The notes: generated by a model not told the origin, from the letters alone. A stretch of DNA of 8,430 nt from DATLBY01 sp035526665 (GCA_035526665.1 DATLBY010000330.1:1-8430), one strand, 5' to 3'; shown: positions 1 through 5,906, counted from the stretch's first letter. Program-made: numbers and translations.

Positions 1-456
1 CTTATTGACAATAAAGCTGACCTCATTCATGGTGGCGGCCCGGCCGTGAAGTACTACATCCAACCGCGCGGGGACTGCCGGGTCATACGAGGCCGGGATG
101 GTCATCACGTACGGTTGGACGCTGCCATCGATGCGGGACCGGTAAGCCCGGGCGACTCTATCTTTGGCCCTGGTCCAGGATTTTTTAGCATCCGAAGCCC
201 GCGCCAAACCTTCCTCTAAGACGGACAGGGTGTTCTGCAGATACGCCTTGGTATAGAACTCGGCGGGGTCACGAAGCATCCAGTCGGCCGCCTTGTAGTA
301 AATCTCGACATCGGGATCATCGCCCTTCATGCTCGATTTCAACTCGGCCATCTTCGCGCGAATGCTAGCCACGTCCGCCGGAGCCGGCTTGTAGGGACCT
401 TCCGGCGTCTGCGCCAGGAGAGCGCCGATGAATACTCCTAGAAATACTCGATGCAT
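1..456 (-). CDS. Secreted alpha/beta-hydrolase-like (prolyl oligopeptidase/esterase-type) protein, N-terminal part only
   Basis: The gene starts with ATG at 456 and reads 152 codons without a stop to the left edge, so its C-terminal part is outside the window. The N-terminus (MHRVFLGVFIGALLAQT) looks like a signal peptide ending near residue 15, which suggests export. Residues 20-105 are predicted mostly helical. From about residue 107 comes a stretch (RSRIDGSVQPYVMTIPASYD) followed by RLDVVLHG at about 132-139. This resembles the start of the alpha/beta-hydrolase core in secreted esterase/S9-like proteins, with the LHG strand feeding the oxyanion hole. The catalytic Ser/Asp/His would lie in the missing part, so activity cannot be judged. 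The start is supported by GAGGT six bases upstream, inside the last codons and TAA stop of tex. Only 2 bases separate the two genes, so it is very likely translated in coupling with tex. The hydrolase call is a family impression; the gene call is firm. Confidence 0.78.
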   Translation of the reverse strand, partial: MHRVFLGVFIGALLAQTPEGPYKPAPADVASIRAKMAELKSSMKGDDPDVEIYYKAADWMLRDPAEFYTKAYLQNTLSVLEEGLARASDAKKSWTRAKDRVARAYRSRIDGSVQPYVMTIPASYDPAVPARLDVVLHGRAATMNEVSFIVNK

Positions 457-458
457 GT

Positions 459-2738
459 TTACCTCGTGCGGAAGCGCTCGGATAGCTTTGCCATCTGCTC
501 GTCGAAACTTGGTTTTTTCGGCGGGGGAGGGGCTTGGCGTTTTTGCTCACGCGGACGCGCGGGAGCACGCTCCTCCAGAGCCTTGATGGAGAGGGAGATG
601 CGCCGGGCTTTTGGATCGGCCGCCAGCACTTTCGCCTTTATAATCTGCCCGGCCTTCACCGCCTCGGCAGGCTCCTTGATGAAGCGGCTGGAAATTTCAC
701 TCACATGAATCAGCCCGTCCTGATGGACGCCTATGTCCACAAATGCGCCAAAGGCGGTGACATTAGTCACGGTCCCTTCCACAATCATCCCGGGTGTGAG
801 GTCGGCGATAGTCTTAACATCATCGCGCCATTGGGGCGCTACAAATTTTTCCCGTGGATCGCGCCCCGGCTTGCGCAGCTCCTCGCGGATATCGGTGAGT
901 GTATAGATGCCTACTGCCTCGGTTTGAAAGCCTTCGATTTTAATCTGCTCGATCAGTTCCGGCTTTGCGATCAGTTCAGGAACCGCGACATTCAAAGAAG
1001 ACGCAATGCGCTGCACCACCATATAGGATTCCGGGTGGACGCCCGTCATATCCAGAGGATTGTCGCCTCCCCGGATGCGCAGGAAGCCCGCCGCCTGCTC
1101 GAATGTCTTGGGTCCAAATCCGGGAATTGCAGTGAGTTGAACGCGGGAGCGGAAGCGCCCATGCTCGTTGCGGTATTCCACGATTTTTTGCGCGGTGCGC
1201 TCGTTGATGCCGGCAACGTAGCGCAGAAGCGCAAAGGATGCCGTGTTCAAATCCACGCCCACGCGGTTTACGCAGGATTCCACGGTGCTCTCCAGGCCGC
1301 GCATCAGCTTGCGCTGATCCACATCGTGCTGATACTGACCGACACCAATGGATTTCGGGTCGATTTTCACCAGTTCCGCCAGCGGGTCCTGCAGCCGGCG
1401 GGCGATGGAGATTGCGCCGCGCACGGTCAGATCGAGATTCGGGAACTCCTGGCGCGCGATGTCTGATGCCGAGTAAACGGATGCGCCGGATTCATTCACC
1501 ACCACGCTGAATACATCACGCAGACCCGCCTGCTGCAGGAAGTCGCGTATAAACGCGGATGCTTCGCGCGAGCCGGTTCCATTGCCGATGGATATGGACC
1601 GGACATTATGTTTCTTAATGAGAGCGGCGAGAGTTTGCACGGATCCGGCGAGATCATTTCTGGGCTCCAGCGGATAGATAACGGCGTCTTCGAGAAACTT
1701 GCCGGTATCATCGACAACCGCCAGCTTGCAGCCGGTACGCAACCCTGGATCCACCGCCAGCACCGTCAACATTCCGGCTGGCGATGCGAGCAGGACGTTT
1801 TCCAAATTCTCCTTGAATACACGAATCGCTTCCTCATCGGAACGATCCTTCAACTCGAGACGAACCTCGGTCTGAATCGAAGGATTGATCAGCCGGTCGT
1901 AGGAGTCTTGAACCGCGGCTTCCAGGTAGGGAACCCATTCTCCCTGCTCGCGGATTACCTTGTTCTTCAGGTACGTGACCGGCATCTCTGAAGCGAGCTC
2001 AATTTCGAAATTAAGAACGCCTTCCCGGGCGCCGCGACGCACGGCCAACATGCGATGCGACGGGATCTTGGCCGCCGCTTCGGTGTAGTTCAGGTATAGC
2101 TTGTATTTACCTTCAGGGTCCGGTGCGCCTTCAATTCCGCGCGTGACGACGGTACCGTGCTCCAGCATCATCTGCCGGATATTTTTTCGGAAATCGGCAT
2201 TCTCGCTGATCCACTCCGCCACAATGTGCCCGGCGCCGGCGAGCGCGTCCCCGGCGGACGGCACGCCCTTTTCTTCCGAGACAAAGGTGGCTGCCAGACC
2301 CAGCACTCCCAAAGGGCCCGGCTGCTGGTCCCAGAGAAAATGCGCCAGCGGCTCCAGGCCTTTGTCGCGCGCGATAGACGCCTTTGTGCGGCGCTTCGGC
2401 TTGAACGGCAGGTACAGATCCTCCAGTTCGTTTTTCTCGAGGGTAGCTTCAATGCGCTCGCGCAGCTCGGGCGTGAGCTTTCCCTGCTCCGCGATGGACT
2501 GCAGCACGGTTTTGCGCCGGTCTTCCAGCTCGCGAAAATATCCCAGCTTCTCTTCGATGGCCCGTATCTGGACTTCATCGAGGTTGCCGGTGACCTCCTT
2601 GCGATAGCGGGCGATGAAGGGAACGGTGGACTTATCGTCCAGCAGTTCGATAGTTGAGACCAGACTGCGCAGCGAGATATTCAGTTCCTGGGCAATATGG
2701 AGGAGCAGGTTGGGGTTGAGCGATGTTGTATCCATCAT
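459..2738 (-). CDS. tex: Tex-family RNA-binding transcription accessory protein
   Basis: This 759-residue protein has the full Tex layout and usual length (E. coli and Pseudomonas homologues are about 770-785). Residues 1-300 form the helical Tex N-terminal region. A YqgF/RNase H-like domain begins at TVLAVDPGLRTGCK (325-338) and includes GNGTGSRE (385-392) and NESGASVYSAS (415-425). SIGVGQYQHDV lies at 463-473. Two helix-hairpin-helix elements lie at about 504-555, including AIPGFGPKTFEQ, and an S1 RNA-binding domain spans about 645-720 (GTVTNVTAFGAFVDIGVHQD). The last 37 residues are a basic, proline-rich tail. Tex proteins are cytoplasmic nucleic-acid-binding factors linked to transcription and RNA metabolism; the precise role is not set by sequence. 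Two ATGs in a row (2738, 2735) can start it. GGGAG lies 12 bases upstream, rather far, and is caught in a possible hairpin with the start codon. The gene follows adk by 27 bases. Confidence 0.97.
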   Translation of the reverse strand: MMDTTSLNPNLLLHIAQELNISLRSLVSTIELLDDKSTVPFIARYRKEVTGNLDEVQIRAIEEKLGYFRELEDRRKTVLQSIAEQGKLTPELRERIEATLEKNELEDLYLPFKPKRRTKASIARDKGLEPLAHFLWDQQPGPLGVLGLAATFVSEEKGVPSAGDALAGAGHIVAEWISENADFRKNIRQMMLEHGTVVTRGIEGAPDPEGKYKLYLNYTEAAAKIPSHRMLAVRRGAREGVLNFEIELASEMPVTYLKNKVIREQGEWVPYLEAAVQDSYDRLINPSIQTEVRLELKDRSDEEAIRVFKENLENVLLASPAGMLTVLAVDPGLRTGCKLAVVDDTGKFLEDAVIYPLEPRNDLAGSVQTLAALIKKHNVRSISIGNGTGSREASAFIRDFLQQAGLRDVFSVVVNESGASVYSASDIARQEFPNLDLTVRGAISIARRLQDPLAELVKIDPKSIGVGQYQHDVDQRKLMRGLESTVESCVNRVGVDLNTASFALLRYVAGINERTAQKIVEYRNEHGRFRSRVQLTAIPGFGPKTFEQAAGFLRIRGGDNPLDMTGVHPESYMVVQRIASSLNVAVPELIAKPELIEQIKIEGFQTEAVGIYTLTDIREELRKPGRDPREKFVAPQWRDDVKTIADLTPGMIVEGTVTNVTAFGAFVDIGVHQDGLIHVSEISSRFIKEPAEAVKAGQIIKAKVLAADPKARRISLSIKALEERAPARPREQKRQAPPPPKKPSFDEQMAKLSERFRTR

Positions 2739-2760
2739 GGGAATGCGAAACTCCCATCAT
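2734..2760 (-). promoter_or_regulatory. Possible hairpin covering the tex ribosome binding site and start codon
   Basis: In the mRNA sense, ATGGGA (2757-2752) pairs perfectly with TCCCAT (2742-2737) across a 9-base loop. Beyond one G-G mismatch, two more A-T/T-A pairs extend it. The 5' arm contains most of the only Shine-Dalgarno-like GGGAG, and the 3' arm contains part of the first tex ATG. Such a fold would hide the start from ribosomes unless translation of adk, which ends just upstream at 2766, opens it. The pairing is visible in the sequence; any regulatory role is inference, and a 6-bp stem can occur by chance. Confidence 0.35.
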
Positions 2761-2765
2761 AGCTA

Positions 2766-3446
2766 TCATTGCGCCGCGATTCCGGTAAATCCATTCCGCG
2801 AGCCGCGCTTTTGAATGATCGCCAGAATATCCCGCGTCACCTCGTTCGGCGGACGGTTGGCGGGAATGACGTGCAGGTCTGCATTGGCATAATAGGCGAT
2901 CACCGGAGCTGTCATTTTTTCGTAAGCTTCGAGGCGCTCCCGCACAACATCCCTGCGGTCGTCCTGCCGTTCCATGAGTGGCTCTCCATCCAGGTCGCAG
3001 ACGCCCCGTTTGGCCGGAGGCTTATACAGCAGGTTGTAGATACGGCCGCATTTGGGGCACTGCCGGCGGGCGGACAACCGCTCCACCAGGACGGAGGTCG
3101 GAGTCTCCAGATGAAACACCATAGGCGCGCCCAGGCCGCGCTCTTTCAACAAAGTGTCGAGAAAGGCAGCTTGCGGGACCGTTCTGGGATAGCCGTCCAG
3201 AAGAAAACCCTTGCTGCAATCGGGTTTATTCACGCGGCACACTAGCATCTCATTCACGAGTTCGGTTCCGACGAGTTGTCCGGCAGCCAGCAACTCGGCC
3301 GCGACCAGTCCTAACGAAGTGCCGGCCTCCACTTCTGCGCGTAACATTTCTCCGGTGGAAATCGCCGGAATATGCAGAAGCTGCGTAATTGCGGGAGACT
3401 GCGTGCCCTTCCCGCTACCCGGCGGGCCGAAGAGCAGAATGACCAA
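2766..3446 (-). CDS. adk: Adenylate kinase, zinc-type LID, TTG start
   Basis: The product interconverts ATP + AMP and 2 ADP in the cytoplasm. From TTG at 3446 it is 226 residues, typical for a long-form bacterial Adk. The P-loop GPPGSGKGT is at residues 7-15, the AMP-binding STGEMLR at 30-36 and DGYPRT at 84-89. The long LID domain carries CPKC (C130, C133), C150 and D153, the Cys-Cys-Cys-Asp set known to hold structural zinc in Bacillus-type enzymes. DDRRDVVRERL (162-172) holds further active-site residues. An ATG at 3506 would add 20 residues that resemble nothing in the family and would lie upstream of the likely promoter. The TTG has GGAGG four bases before it and places the first strand (VILLFGPP) correctly. 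The gene leads a unit with tex rather than sitting beside secY and ribosomal genes, so it could be a second copy. No active-site residue appears to be missing. Confidence 0.93.
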   Translation of the reverse strand: MVILLFGPPGSGKGTQSPAITQLLHIPAISTGEMLRAEVEAGTSLGLVAAELLAAGQLVGTELVNEMLVCRVNKPDCSKGFLLDGYPRTVPQAAFLDTLLKERGLGAPMVFHLETPTSVLVERLSARRQCPKCGRIYNLLYKPPAKRGVCDLDGEPLMERQDDRRDVVRERLEAYEKMTAPVIAYYANADLHVIPANRPPNEVTRDILAIIQKRGSRNGFTGIAAQ

Positions 3447-3450
3447 AAGA

Positions 3451-3493
3451 CCTCCAGAGCATCCATTATAGGGGAGGCTCTCGCAGTAACGAA
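3451..3493 (-). promoter_or_regulatory. Probable promoter and ribosome binding site of adk
   Basis: On the minus strand a perfect TATAAT lies at 3470-3465. The region 17 bases further upstream (TTCGTT, 3493-3488) is a poor -35. Transcription would begin near 3458, leaving a leader of only about a dozen bases that consists largely of GGAGG (3455-3451) just before the TTG start. This fixes the start choice. A small inverted repeat, AGAGC (3481-3477) and GCTCT (3460-3456), flanks the -10 box and could be an operator, but it is short. The -10 box is clear; the rest is inference. Confidence 0.6.
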
Positions 3494-3502
3494 TCTGGAA
3501 TC

Positions 3503-3525
3503 GCACGAAGCGGCGAACCGCGTGC
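3503..3525 (-). terminator. Hairpin just after mscL, weak terminator candidate
   Basis: Three bases after the mscL stop codon the minus strand reads GCAC-GCGG-TTCG-CCGC-TTC-GTGC. This can fold into two 4-bp helices separated by a 3-base bulge and capped by a TTCG loop. It could end the mscL transcript or protect its 3' end before the adk promoter. No run of T follows, so it is not a classical intrinsic terminator. Confidence 0.3.
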
Positions 3526-3527
3526 CC

Positions 3528-3932
3528 TCAGGTGGTTAAGAGGGACGTGCAGAACGCGCAACGCCGCGCAGCCAGCGGAACATCACTGAGACATTCCGGG
3601 CATTTTCTGGTGGTTGGGTCCGGCGCAACTTCGCCGCGCCGGAGGCGGGCCATGAAGGCATTCACAGGCAGCACCACGAAGAAGTACACTGCCGCGGAGA
3701 TCAGAAGAAACGAAAGCAGTGCGTTGATAAAGTCCCCGATCAGGAATTTGCTGCCGTTCACTTCAAAGACAATACTCGAGAAGTCCGGCTTGCCCACAGC
3801 AGCAGCGATGATCGGCGTGATCAGGTCTTTCACGAGCGCGGTGACAAGGGCGCCAAAAGCTCCGCCGATGACCACCGCGACAGCGAGGTCAAGAACGTTC
3901 CCCCGCATCAGAAACTGCTTGAATCCCTTCAT
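3528..3932 (-). CDS. mscL: Large-conductance mechanosensitive channel MscL with four-cysteine C-terminal tail
   Basis: MscL is a homo-oligomeric inner-membrane pore that opens under membrane tension and releases solutes during osmotic downshock. The 134-residue protein begins with the family signature KGFKQFLMRGNVLDLAVAVV: an amphipathic N-terminal helix, then the pore-lining TM1 at about 14-46 (VVIGGAFGALVTALVKDLI). A periplasmic loop covers about 47-65. TM2 is at about 68-93, followed by the basic NAFMARLRRG. Instead of the charged helical bundle of E. coli MscL, the tail ends in KCPECLSDVPLAARRCAFC (110-128), two CxxC pairs that could bind a metal ion. The start has a strong AAAGGGGG about six bases upstream. 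The gene follows the CDGSH gene by 12 bases and is very likely co-transcribed with it. The channel call is firm; metal binding by the tail is inference. Confidence 0.96.
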   Translation of the reverse strand: MKGFKQFLMRGNVLDLAVAVVIGGAFGALVTALVKDLITPIIAAAVGKPDFSSIVFEVNGSKFLIGDFINALLSFLLISAAVYFFVVLPVNAFMARLRRGEVAPDPTTRKCPECLSDVPLAARRCAFCTSLLTT

Positions 3933-3944
3933 GACGAACCCCCT

Positions 3945-4175
3945 TTAGATTTTTGGTTTTGGCGGCGGCAGATCGCGAGCCTTGCACTCCGATTGAAATC
4001 CGTTGCGGCCGTGCGTTCCGTCGCAGAAGGGCTTGTTTTCGGCCATCCCACAGCGGCACAACGAAATTACCGTCCGGCCCGCGAGGCCGAAGTCTGTTCC
4101 TTCAAAATCCGAGATAGTAAAATCGCCCTCTATACGAATGGGGCCGTTTCTCAGAATGGTTACCTTAGCTGGCAT
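3945..4175 (-). CDS. CDGSH-type [2Fe-2S] iron-sulfur protein
   Basis: This small protein (76 residues from ATG 4175) carries one CDGSH domain near its C-terminus: LCRCGMAENKPFCDGTHGRNGF. It matches C-x-C-x2-[STA]-x3-P-x-C-D-G-[ST]-H, with cluster ligands C40, C42, C51 and H55. Proteins of this family bind a redox-active [2Fe-2S] cluster through three cysteines and one histidine; bacterial members are mostly of unknown partner and role. There is no signal peptide or membrane segment, so it should be cytoplasmic. The frame stays open to an ATG at 4229, which would add 18 residues including CYHC. I prefer 4175 because MPAKVTILRNGPIRIEGDF looks like the usual start of this family. Neither start has a good ribosome binding site. 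It is the first gene of a two-gene unit with mscL and is divergent from the GH88 gene. Confidence 0.9.
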   Translation of the reverse strand: MPAKVTILRNGPIRIEGDFTISDFEGTDFGLAGRTVISLCRCGMAENKPFCDGTHGRNGFQSECKARDLPPPKPKI

Positions 4176-4238
4176 CCCGCAATGGTAACAGATCAGCCGC
4201 CGGGCGAAGGGACGTATAATGATCGCCATGCCAGGAAG

Positions 4239-4261
4239 TTTCCGATTGCTGGTATCGGAAA
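4239..4261. repeat. Perfect inverted repeat, candidate operator
   Basis: TTTCCGAT (4239-4246) and ATCGGAAA (4254-4261) are perfect reverse complements separated by the 7-base TGCTGGT. The centre lies 75 bases upstream of the CDGSH start and about 99 upstream of the GH88 start. The left arm and spacer overlap a possible -35 box for GH88. Neither strand has a T run after it, so it is not a terminator. A dimeric repressor or activator site is the natural reading, but the regulator is unknown. Confidence 0.5.
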
Positions 4262-4299
4262 ATATATTCTAATGAAAGGACCAAACTTCGGCTTGAATC

Positions 4300-4322
4300 G
4301 CGCCGCCATCGTTGGGCGGCGC
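4300..4322 (+). promoter_or_regulatory. GC-rich hairpin in the GH88 leader
   Basis: GCGCCGCC (4300-4307) and GGCGGCGC (4315-4322) are perfect reverse complements with a 7-base loop. The structure would sit in the 5' leader of the GH88 mRNA, 26 bases before its GTG start. No T run follows on the plus strand, so it is not an intrinsic terminator as it stands. It could slow ribosomes or RNA polymerase, or be an RNA-level control element. The pairing is certain; the role is not. Confidence 0.4.
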
Positions 4323-4348
4323 CACAATCTCAACTCTGAAGATACACA

Positions 4349-5482
4349 GTGATCCAATTCGAACTGGAAACCGATAGAAAGCTGTTCGCCCACGCTTTTT
4401 CCTTCGCGCAAAAGCAGGTGAAGACACTGATCGAAACGCATCCCGGGTTCTATCCCATGTACACCATGGGAGGGAAGTGGAAGCACGAGGGACCGGCCTG
4501 GACGCATTGGTGCGATGGCTTTCTTCCGGGGATGATGTGGCTGTTCCACCGGAACCTGGGACCCGGGCATCCGGAGGCAGACTGGTGGATGGACCAGGCA
4601 ATTGCTTATACCAAGCCGCTGGAGAATCGCAAGTTCGATCGTGATGTGCACGATCTGGGATTTATTTTTTTCTCCACCTACTACCGCTGGTATCAGGTCA
4701 CCAAGGCTCCCGATCTGAACGAGGTTCTGATACAGGCCGGCCAGACGCTGGCGCTGCGTTTCAAGGAGAAGGGTCAGTATTTACGCTCGTTTGTGGCCGA
4801 TAATTCGTTGTTCATCGACATCATGATGAACGTAGGAATTATTTTTTACGCCGCCCGCGAAACCGGCGACAGGCTGCTGCGGGATGTGGCCTTGCGGCAT
4901 GCGCTGACCACGCGCCGGGTGCTGGTCCGGGGCGATGGGTCCACGGCGCATGAAGGTATTTTCGACGTCGAAAGCGGCGAGTTTTTGCAGCAGACAACCC
5001 AGCAGGGTTACCGGGGGGATTCGTGCTGGTCGCGCGGGCTTGCCTGGAGCTTGTACGGCTTCGGCACGTGCTATGAATACAGCCGCGACCCACGCTTCCT
5101 GGATACGGCGGAGGCCTGCGCGGACTATTACATCTCTCATACGCCTTCCGATGGTGTCCCGCCGTGGGATTTTCAGGCGCCGGCGGATAGCCGCAAGTTG
5201 CTCGATACCTCAGCCGCGGCGATTGCAGCGTCCGGGTTGCTGCGTCTGTGCCGGCTCATTCCCGACCCGATGAAGGGTCACTTCTACTGGACGACCGCAA
5301 TTCGTATTCTACGGACACTGTGTGAACTCCACCTCGGGGATAAGGTTCCGGGTTGGGAAGGCATTCTCCGCGGCGGGGTTTATCACATCCACAAAGATCT
5401 GGGCGTGGACGAATCGGTCATGTGGGGGGAGTATTTCTTTATCGAGGCTCTGGAATCGGCGCTGCGGCAACTAAATCCGTAA
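4349..5482 (+). CDS. Glycoside hydrolase family 88, unsaturated glucuronyl hydrolase type
   Basis: Enzymes of this family remove the 4,5-unsaturated uronic acid that polysaccharide lyases leave at the non-reducing end of oligosaccharides, by hydrating the double bond. The 377-residue protein has the family's (alpha/alpha)6-barrel landmarks: HDLGF (101-105, D102) and DNSLFIDIMMN (151-161, D157), which align with the two essential aspartates, AHEGIFD (200-206), QQGYRGDSCWSRGLAWSLYG (218-237), PPWDFQAP (271-278), DTSAAAIAASGLL (286-298) and WGEYFFIEAL (359-368). There is no signal peptide, so it should act in the cytoplasm on imported oligosaccharides. The start is GTG at 4349; a TGA in frame at 4337-4339 rules out any earlier start, and the ribosome binding site (GAAGA) is weak. 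No lyase, transporter or sugar regulator lies beside it in the window. It ends 15 bases from the convergent PilZ-like gene. Exact substrate cannot be read from sequence. Confidence 0.93.
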   Translation: MIQFELETDRKLFAHAFSFAQKQVKTLIETHPGFYPMYTMGGKWKHEGPAWTHWCDGFLPGMMWLFHRNLGPGHPEADWWMDQAIAYTKPLENRKFDRDVHDLGFIFFSTYYRWYQVTKAPDLNEVLIQAGQTLALRFKEKGQYLRSFVADNSLFIDIMMNVGIIFYAARETGDRLLRDVALRHALTTRRVLVRGDGSTAHEGIFDVESGEFLQQTTQQGYRGDSCWSRGLAWSLYGFGTCYEYSRDPRFLDTAEACADYYISHTPSDGVPPWDFQAPADSRKLLDTSAAAIAASGLLRLCRLIPDPMKGHFYWTTAIRILRTLCELHLGDKVPGWEGILRGGVYHIHKDLGVDESVMWGEYFFIEALESALRQLNP

Positions 5483-5492
5483 GGAGCCGGAG

Positions 5493-5509
5493 AAGATTTA
5501 GCCAATCTT
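5493..5509. repeat. Small inverted repeat at the convergent gene ends
   Basis: AAGATT (5493-5498) and AATCTT (5504-5509) are perfect reverse complements around a 5-base loop. The repeat lies 11 bases after the GH88 stop and spans the stop codon of the PilZ-like gene. It is the only hairpin between these convergent genes and could act weakly in both directions. The stem is AT-rich and lacks a T run, so terminator function is doubtful. Confidence 0.25.
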
Positions 5510-5851
5510 GAGAGGGACGGGCACCGGCGGCAGCTTGGGTTGAGTTTGGCGGCGAGGCCACGATTCTCCCATAATGCCCGCCACCAGACGATGCAGATCA
5601 GTCAATCCCTGCAATACATGTTGGAGCCTGATATTGGTGACGTAGCGTCCATCCTCCGTGGAAACCTGGCAGACCTCGCCCAGCAGAATGCTGTCATTCA
5701 TATCGATGCGTACGGGAGCGTTGAGTGGAACCGGCTGGTCTGTTGCCAGCCGGATAGCTTGACTTGAATGTTCCAACAGTGTTGCGGCGAAGGCCACGCA
5801 GTGCTCGCCGAGAACTGTCAGTTCGATGCCGGGCGCGGCACTTGATTTCAT
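5498..5851 (-). CDS. Small PilZ-like protein without the canonical c-di-GMP motif
   Basis: The protein is 117 residues from ATG 5851, with no signal peptide or membrane segment. Its middle (IRLATDQPVPLNAPVRIDMNDSILLGEVCQV, then YVTNIRLQHVL) has the alternating strand pattern of a PilZ beta-barrel. The phrase with paired basic/acidic residues and LLGEV matches the second half of such domains in small acidobacterial proteins as I recall them. PilZ domains usually bind c-di-GMP through RxxxR and a later [DN]xSxxG; I see neither at the expected place, so it may not bind the messenger. A proline-rich tail (PKLPPVPVPLK) ends the protein. ATG 5851 has AGAGG four bases upstream; TTG at 5887 and GTG at 5869 are alternatives without a clear binding site. 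It is the last gene of the unit with the tail-anchored protein and the LysR regulator. The gene is likely real; the fold call is moderate. Confidence 0.68.
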   Translation of the reverse strand: MKSSAAPGIELTVLGEHCVAFAATLLEHSSQAIRLATDQPVPLNAPVRIDMNDSILLGEVCQVSTEDGRYVTNIRLQHVLQGLTDLHRLVAGIMGESWPRRQTQPKLPPVPVPLKIG

Positions 5852-5906
5852 TTCGCCTCTGGCTTCCACAGAGGACTCTTCGGACAAAAATCCGGGAATA
5901 TGAGGG

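Larger units (their letters stand above)
4176..4348. promoter_or_regulatory. Divergent promoter region between the CDGSH and GH88 genes
   Basis: This region must drive the CDGSH-mscL unit leftward and the GH88 gene rightward. On the plus strand there is a perfect TATAAT at 4215-4220 with no good -35. A second candidate is TTGCTG (4246-4251), 16 bases, TCTAAT (4268-4273). On the minus strand only a weak CATTAT (4221-4216) is seen. The region also holds a perfect inverted repeat at 4239-4261, a GC-rich hairpin at 4300-4322 and two tiny overlapping reading frames, each listed separately. The promoter assignments are guesses from consensus matches. Confidence 0.45.
4228..4352 (+). other. Chain of two tiny overlapping reading frames leading into the GH88 gene
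   Basis: An ATG at 4228 opens a 14-residue frame (MPGSFRLLVSENIF) ending in TAA at 4270-4272. That stop overlaps the ATG at 4272 (TAATG), which opens a 26-residue frame. Its TGA at 4350-4352 overlaps the GTG start of GH88 (GTGA). The first ATG lies 7 bases after a perfect TATAAT, so a leaderless start is possible. No Shine-Dalgarno precedes either ATG. This could be a coupled leader-peptide arrangement or chance; frames this short are common. Confidence 0.2.

Noticed and set aside
534..1466. A 310-codon open frame on the plus strand
   Set aside because: It lies entirely opposite tex, whose domains are intact, and its translation shows no family features; it is a product of codon bias in GC-rich sequence.
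2157..2657. A 166-codon plus-strand frame opposite the tex N-terminus
   Set aside because: Antisense shadow of a clearly coding region, with no recognisable motif.
3447..3506. A 20-residue N-terminal extension of adenylate kinase from the ATG at 3506
   Set aside because: The extension covers a consensus -10 box and GGAGG and resembles nothing in the family; TTG 3446 fits both the binding site and the protein fold.
4176..4229. An 18-residue extension of the CDGSH protein containing CYHC
   Set aside because: No ribosome binding site, and MPAKVTILRNG looks like the normal family start; kept only as an alternative.
4193..4651. A 152-codon minus-strand frame overlapping the GH88 start and the divergent region
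   Set aside because: Most of it is antisense to conserved GH88 sequence, and it would cover the promoter region.
5483..5497. A strong bidirectional terminator between GH88 and the PilZ-like gene
   Set aside because: Only 15 bases separate the genes, and the nearby repeat is a weak AT-rich 6-bp stem without a T run.
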